From Jimgerdemannia flammicorona (lineage: Eukaryota; Mucoromycota; Endogonomycetes; Endogonales; Endogonaceae): 11,848 bases of DNA. Positions 9,207 through 11,848 of the stretch are shown here, one piece after another. Location of the stretch: positions 1-11,848 of the forward strand of contig RBNI01006010.1 in the NCBI GenBank assembly GCA_003990745.1, read 5' to 3'. The translations under genes and the position numbers were made by a program. Numbering within the stretch: position 1 is the first letter of the stretch; the number at the start of each line of letters is the position of its first letter. The notes beneath the pieces were generated by a model. It searched no databases, was not told the DNA's origin, and worked only from the letters and a program-made list of their open reading frames with translations.

Positions 9207-11605
9207 ATGAACAGTACAACCAACATTTGCTCTTTGAATGTAAATGGGTTAAGGGGATCTGGGTGGCATAGGAACATTTTTACTTAGCTTAAGGGATTGA
9301 AGGCTGATCTCTTTTTACTGCAGGATGTATGGTGTGAGGATGAGGAAGATCAAGTGGAGTAGACTAGAGAATGGGGAGGGGCTACTGCTTGGAATGGCAA
9401 AGTGGCAATTCTGGTGAGGAAGGGTAGAGGGGACTTGGGTGGAATTCAGAGCTGGGGGGACCATTTGGTCTGGGGAGAATGGCACTGACCTGGGTGGGAA
9501 TTGGTGAGGATGGGTTTCTGCTACTGCCCTGTAGTTAGGGGTGAGCAGATTGAGTGGATTAGGGATCTGTTGGAGGAGGGTGTTTTCTTGGAGGAAGGTG
9601 TCAATGTCCTGAGAGGTGACTTTAATATGTTGCGGGATCCTCAGCTGGATAGAACTGATGGAGGAAGGAGTGCAGGGGGGAGGAGTGGTGGTCTGAATAA
9701 GTGGGAGGAGGTGGAGAATCTTAGCTCCTTAGGGGATATGGGCAGAATACAGTGGGGTGAAAGAAGGGTCTATATACACTGGGTAAATGGACTGGGTACT
9801 AGGATTGACTAGATTCTGACAGCTGAGTGTTGGGGTGCTGATGTTTGGAGAACTCTGGTGGTGGAGTGGTGCCCTTGGTCCAATCACTGGGGGCTATTGG
9901 GGCAGAGACAGTTTAGGGGGAGTGGAGATAGACCCAGACATTGGCACCTTAACTCCTTCCTGCTGGCTGAGAAGGGGTTGTGGGACCCATGGGTGGAGGA
10001 TGTCTAAGTGAAGATTGCTACCTGGATATGTGAGGGATCTTCTGTGGAGGTCTGGTGGATGAGGTTGAAGGAGGCTGTGAGGGTTTATTGGGGAGGGGCT
10101 GGTAGGGAGACTGGAAGGCAGAGAAGGATGTGAGTATGGTGTACTTCATTAGATTGCAGATGGAGTGGGCAGAGTTGCTTCATTCTGAAGAGATGGAGGA
10201 TTGGAGGTTGGGGCAGGCAAAATTGGAGGTGATGGAGCTGCAACAAATATTGCAAGTAGAGGAGGAGATTCATATGAAAGGAATGGCTGCCAGACTGTAG
10301 TAGCAGGGGCTTGAGGAGGGAGAGTGGCCCACTAGGTACCTGTTGAGGCTTCTCTAAGCTAGGAGGGTGTACCACTGATGGGATGGGGTCTTGGATGCTG
10401 AGAGAGGTATAGTGCATGACACGCAGCAGATCTTGGGAGTACTGAAGGAAAAATGGCGGGGTCTGTGGAGTGAGGAGGAAGGGGGGGCTGAGGAAAAGGC
10501 AATTGAAGACACACTGGAGAAGTGGGTGCCACCACAAGTAGAAGGACTAGGTGATTTGATCTTACTAGTCCAAGAGGAGGAGATCCAGAGAGTCCTTGTG
10601 GCAACTAAGCTGGGGACAGTGCCAGGAGAGGATGGGTTACCTTGGGACTTCTGGAAGAAGATGGCAATTGTTCCTGGAGTATTAGGAGAGATGGCAGCCC
10701 TCTGTGACCATATTATTCTTAATGACAAGTGGGTTGGTGAGCAGGACTTGGGGCTGGTGGCCTTATTGTACAAAGATAAGGGGAGGAGGGAGGACTGGAA
10801 GAACTGGAAGCCAATCATGCTTCTGGATATGGACAGGAAGATGGTGACTAAGGTGATTGTTGCAAGGCTACAGAAGGTTGCTCAACAGGTTCTGGGTGAG
10901 GAGCAGTGGGGCTTTGTAGGAGGCAGGCTTATCAGAGATGGGACTGCCTGGGTGCACAGCATCATTGAGAGGGCCTGGGCTTGCAGACTGGATAGTAGAC
11001 TGGTCTTTTTGAACTAGGAGAAGGCCTATGACCATGGATGGCAGGTATGGCTAGGTAAGGTGCTGGATAGAATTGGTGTCCCTCCAAGGTTTCGGGCTTC
11101 TATACTGAATTTGTTGGAGGGCAGTAGGGCAGTGCTGTTGTGTAATGGTAACAGGGGTTTGGCATTTCCCTTGGGAAGAGGAGATCCTCAGGGAGACCCA
11201 CTGTCTCCTATCCTTTATGCCCTTTCATTGGAACCTTTGGTGGATAGGATACATCAGAGGGTGGCAGAGCTCTCTATGTATGGTGTAGTGTAGAAGGTGG
11301 GGGCTTTTGCAGATGACATGGTGGTTGGACTTGGTTCAGTAGTGGATGTTGCAGCACTCAAGACAATAGTGAAATGGTATGAGGCACACTCTGGGGTGAA
11401 ACTCAACTCACATAAGTGTGAGACAATGGTGCTAGGGAATGAGCTGGTGGGAGGGGATGTCATTGGAACAATTGTCCCCACAGGAGAGGTGGTGTGGTAT
11501 TTGGGCATCTTCCTCTCTATATATGGATCTGTCTTGCCACAAGTGTGGTGGGAGAGGAGGGTGGCCATTTGGGGAGAGGCTCTTAGAGGTTGGGGGGGTC
11601 TGTAA
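9207..11605 (+). pseudogene. LINE ORF2 (endonuclease + RT), 3'-truncated and interrupted
   Basis: ATG at 9207 lies in an ATGA. The APE-like endonuclease begins SLNVNGLRG, then LFLLQDVW, GDFN (9615-9626) and PWSNH (9876-9887), where the usual SDH aspartate is Asn. A Trp/Glu-rich linker follows; near 10131-10160 the frame shifts by one net base. RT motifs are GEDGLPWDFWKK (near 10627), LVALLYKDKGRREDWKNWKP (near 10753), EEQWGFVGGR, motif A LN*EKAYD (11009-11032), PLGRGDPQGDPLSP (near 11170-11211) and motif C FADDMV (11306-11323), intact. The motif A catalytic Asp is Asn (11012-11014). Stops: 9285, 9360, 9486, 9810, 10005, 10131, 10298, 10301, 10355, 10376, 11015, 11291 and 11603. The frame ends just past RT motif C, so everything C-terminal, including the Cys/His tail seen in the other copies, is absent. 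Confidence 0.9.
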
Positions 11606-11616
11606 GAGGGTTGCTT

Positions 11617-11848
11617 TTTAGGGTAACCATTACGTAGTTCTGGAAAGATTTTCTGGAGTTCTAGATATTCTGAAAGACCGTTTTCTTATGGTCAAGATCA
11701 ATTTCGTATGGAGTACGTCCTCTACGCTTATTGATTTCAAGATCGGGTTGACGTCTCAACCAAAGTCCCTTTTCGGACTAGTTCTGGATGTTCAGGATTT
11801 TCCGTATTTCAGGAAGTTCAAGAAACTAAGACCAGCTTAGTTGAATTG
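11617..11848 (+). repeat. Unidentified dispersed repeat, copy B (CpG-retaining)
   Basis: This stretch matches 6723-6502 in inverted orientation and runs off the window. It holds nine CpGs in 232 bases, against fewer than 20 in the preceding 11.6 kb. It begins at the broken 3' end of element 2; copy A continues past the matching point, so copy B is also truncated there. One frame is open from 11622 to 11837 (72 codons), but in copy A the same frame has stops and a 7-nt length difference, and I recognise no protein family. It is best treated as a piece of an unknown transposable element. Confidence 0.8.

Larger units (their letters stand above)
7060..11616 (+). mobile_element. Element 2: Tad-like LINE, 3'-truncated
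   Basis: This plus-strand non-LTR retrotransposon has a leader, ORF1 (7131-9175) and ORF2 (from 9207) through most of the RT domain. It is the same family as element 1 but clearly diverged. It stops abruptly near 11605-11616, just after RT motif C and the following LG-containing block. Compared with element 1, which continues about 1.2 kb further, it lacks the RT thumb region, the Cys/His tail, the 3' UTR and the poly(A). It retains more G+C and about a dozen CpGs, so it looks somewhat less decayed than element 1. Loss of the 3' end is not what target-primed reverse transcription normally produces, since incomplete copies lose 5' sequence. A deletion or rearrangement after insertion is more likely. 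Confidence 0.9.

Noticed and set aside
7131..11605. Use of an alternative genetic code (TAG as Gln) to explain the many TAG stops
   Set aside because: TAG does often sit where Gln is expected, but TAA and TGA stops, Trp-to-TAG changes (11291-11293 against TGG in element 1), frameshifts and CpG loss also occur. CAG-to-TAG by RIP explains the pattern better.
11622..11837. A 72-codon open frame in copy B
   Set aside because: Copy A has stops in the same frame and an indel that is not a multiple of three, so there is no sign of selection on this frame.
1..11848. tRNA, rRNA, CRISPR array or bacterial operon signals
   Set aside because: No cloverleaf, rRNA-like block, regular repeat-spacer pattern or ribosome-binding-site-led gene series is visible; the sequence is fungal transposon debris.

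Overview
The window reads as transposon-derived DNA from a filamentous fungus, most likely an ascomycete (Pezizomycotina). This rests on two things: Tad-like two-ORF LINE retrotransposons, and mutation decay that matches repeat-induced point mutation (RIP: C-to-T and G-to-A, mostly CpA to TpA and CpG to TpG/CpA). The species cannot be named from this sequence, and some basidiomycetes also show RIP-like decay. I see no intact host gene, no tRNA or rRNA, and no CRISPR array.

Layout, left to right. (1) Positions 1 to about 5655, minus strand: a nearly full-length but dead LINE, with its poly(A) tail as the T run at 1-8, then 3' UTR, ORF2 (277-3631), ORF1 (3628-5589) and a short 5' leader. (2) About 5656-5990, minus strand: a 5'-truncated piece of a second related LINE that keeps only the ORF2 C-terminus with a Cys/His motif. 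It abuts the 5' end of element 1. (3) About 5991-7059: an AT-rich spacer holding an LTR/promoter-like stretch, a 25-nt direct repeat, copy A of an unidentified repeat (6502-6723, minus) and an 18-nt perfect palindrome. (4) About 7060-11616, plus strand: a diverged LINE of the same family, head-to-head with element 1, with leader, ORF1 (7131-9175) and ORF2 (9207-11605). It is cut off in the RT domain, so about 1.2 kb of 3' end is missing. (5) About 11617-11848, plus strand: copy B of the unidentified repeat, running off the window.

In a working LINE of this type, ORF1 supplies a nucleic-acid-binding particle protein. ORF2 supplies an APE-like endonuclease plus reverse transcriptase for target-primed reverse transcription. 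Here every ORF is broken by stops, frameshifts or lost start codons, and both RT domains have substitutions at catalytic aspartates. The clearest mechanistic evidence is the copy A/copy B pair: B keeps nine CpGs, and A, the same sequence inverted, has lost all nine, mostly by RIP-type transitions. I found no new functional system. The interest lies in the mutation record, the nested and inverted architecture, and a few shared catalytic-site oddities.
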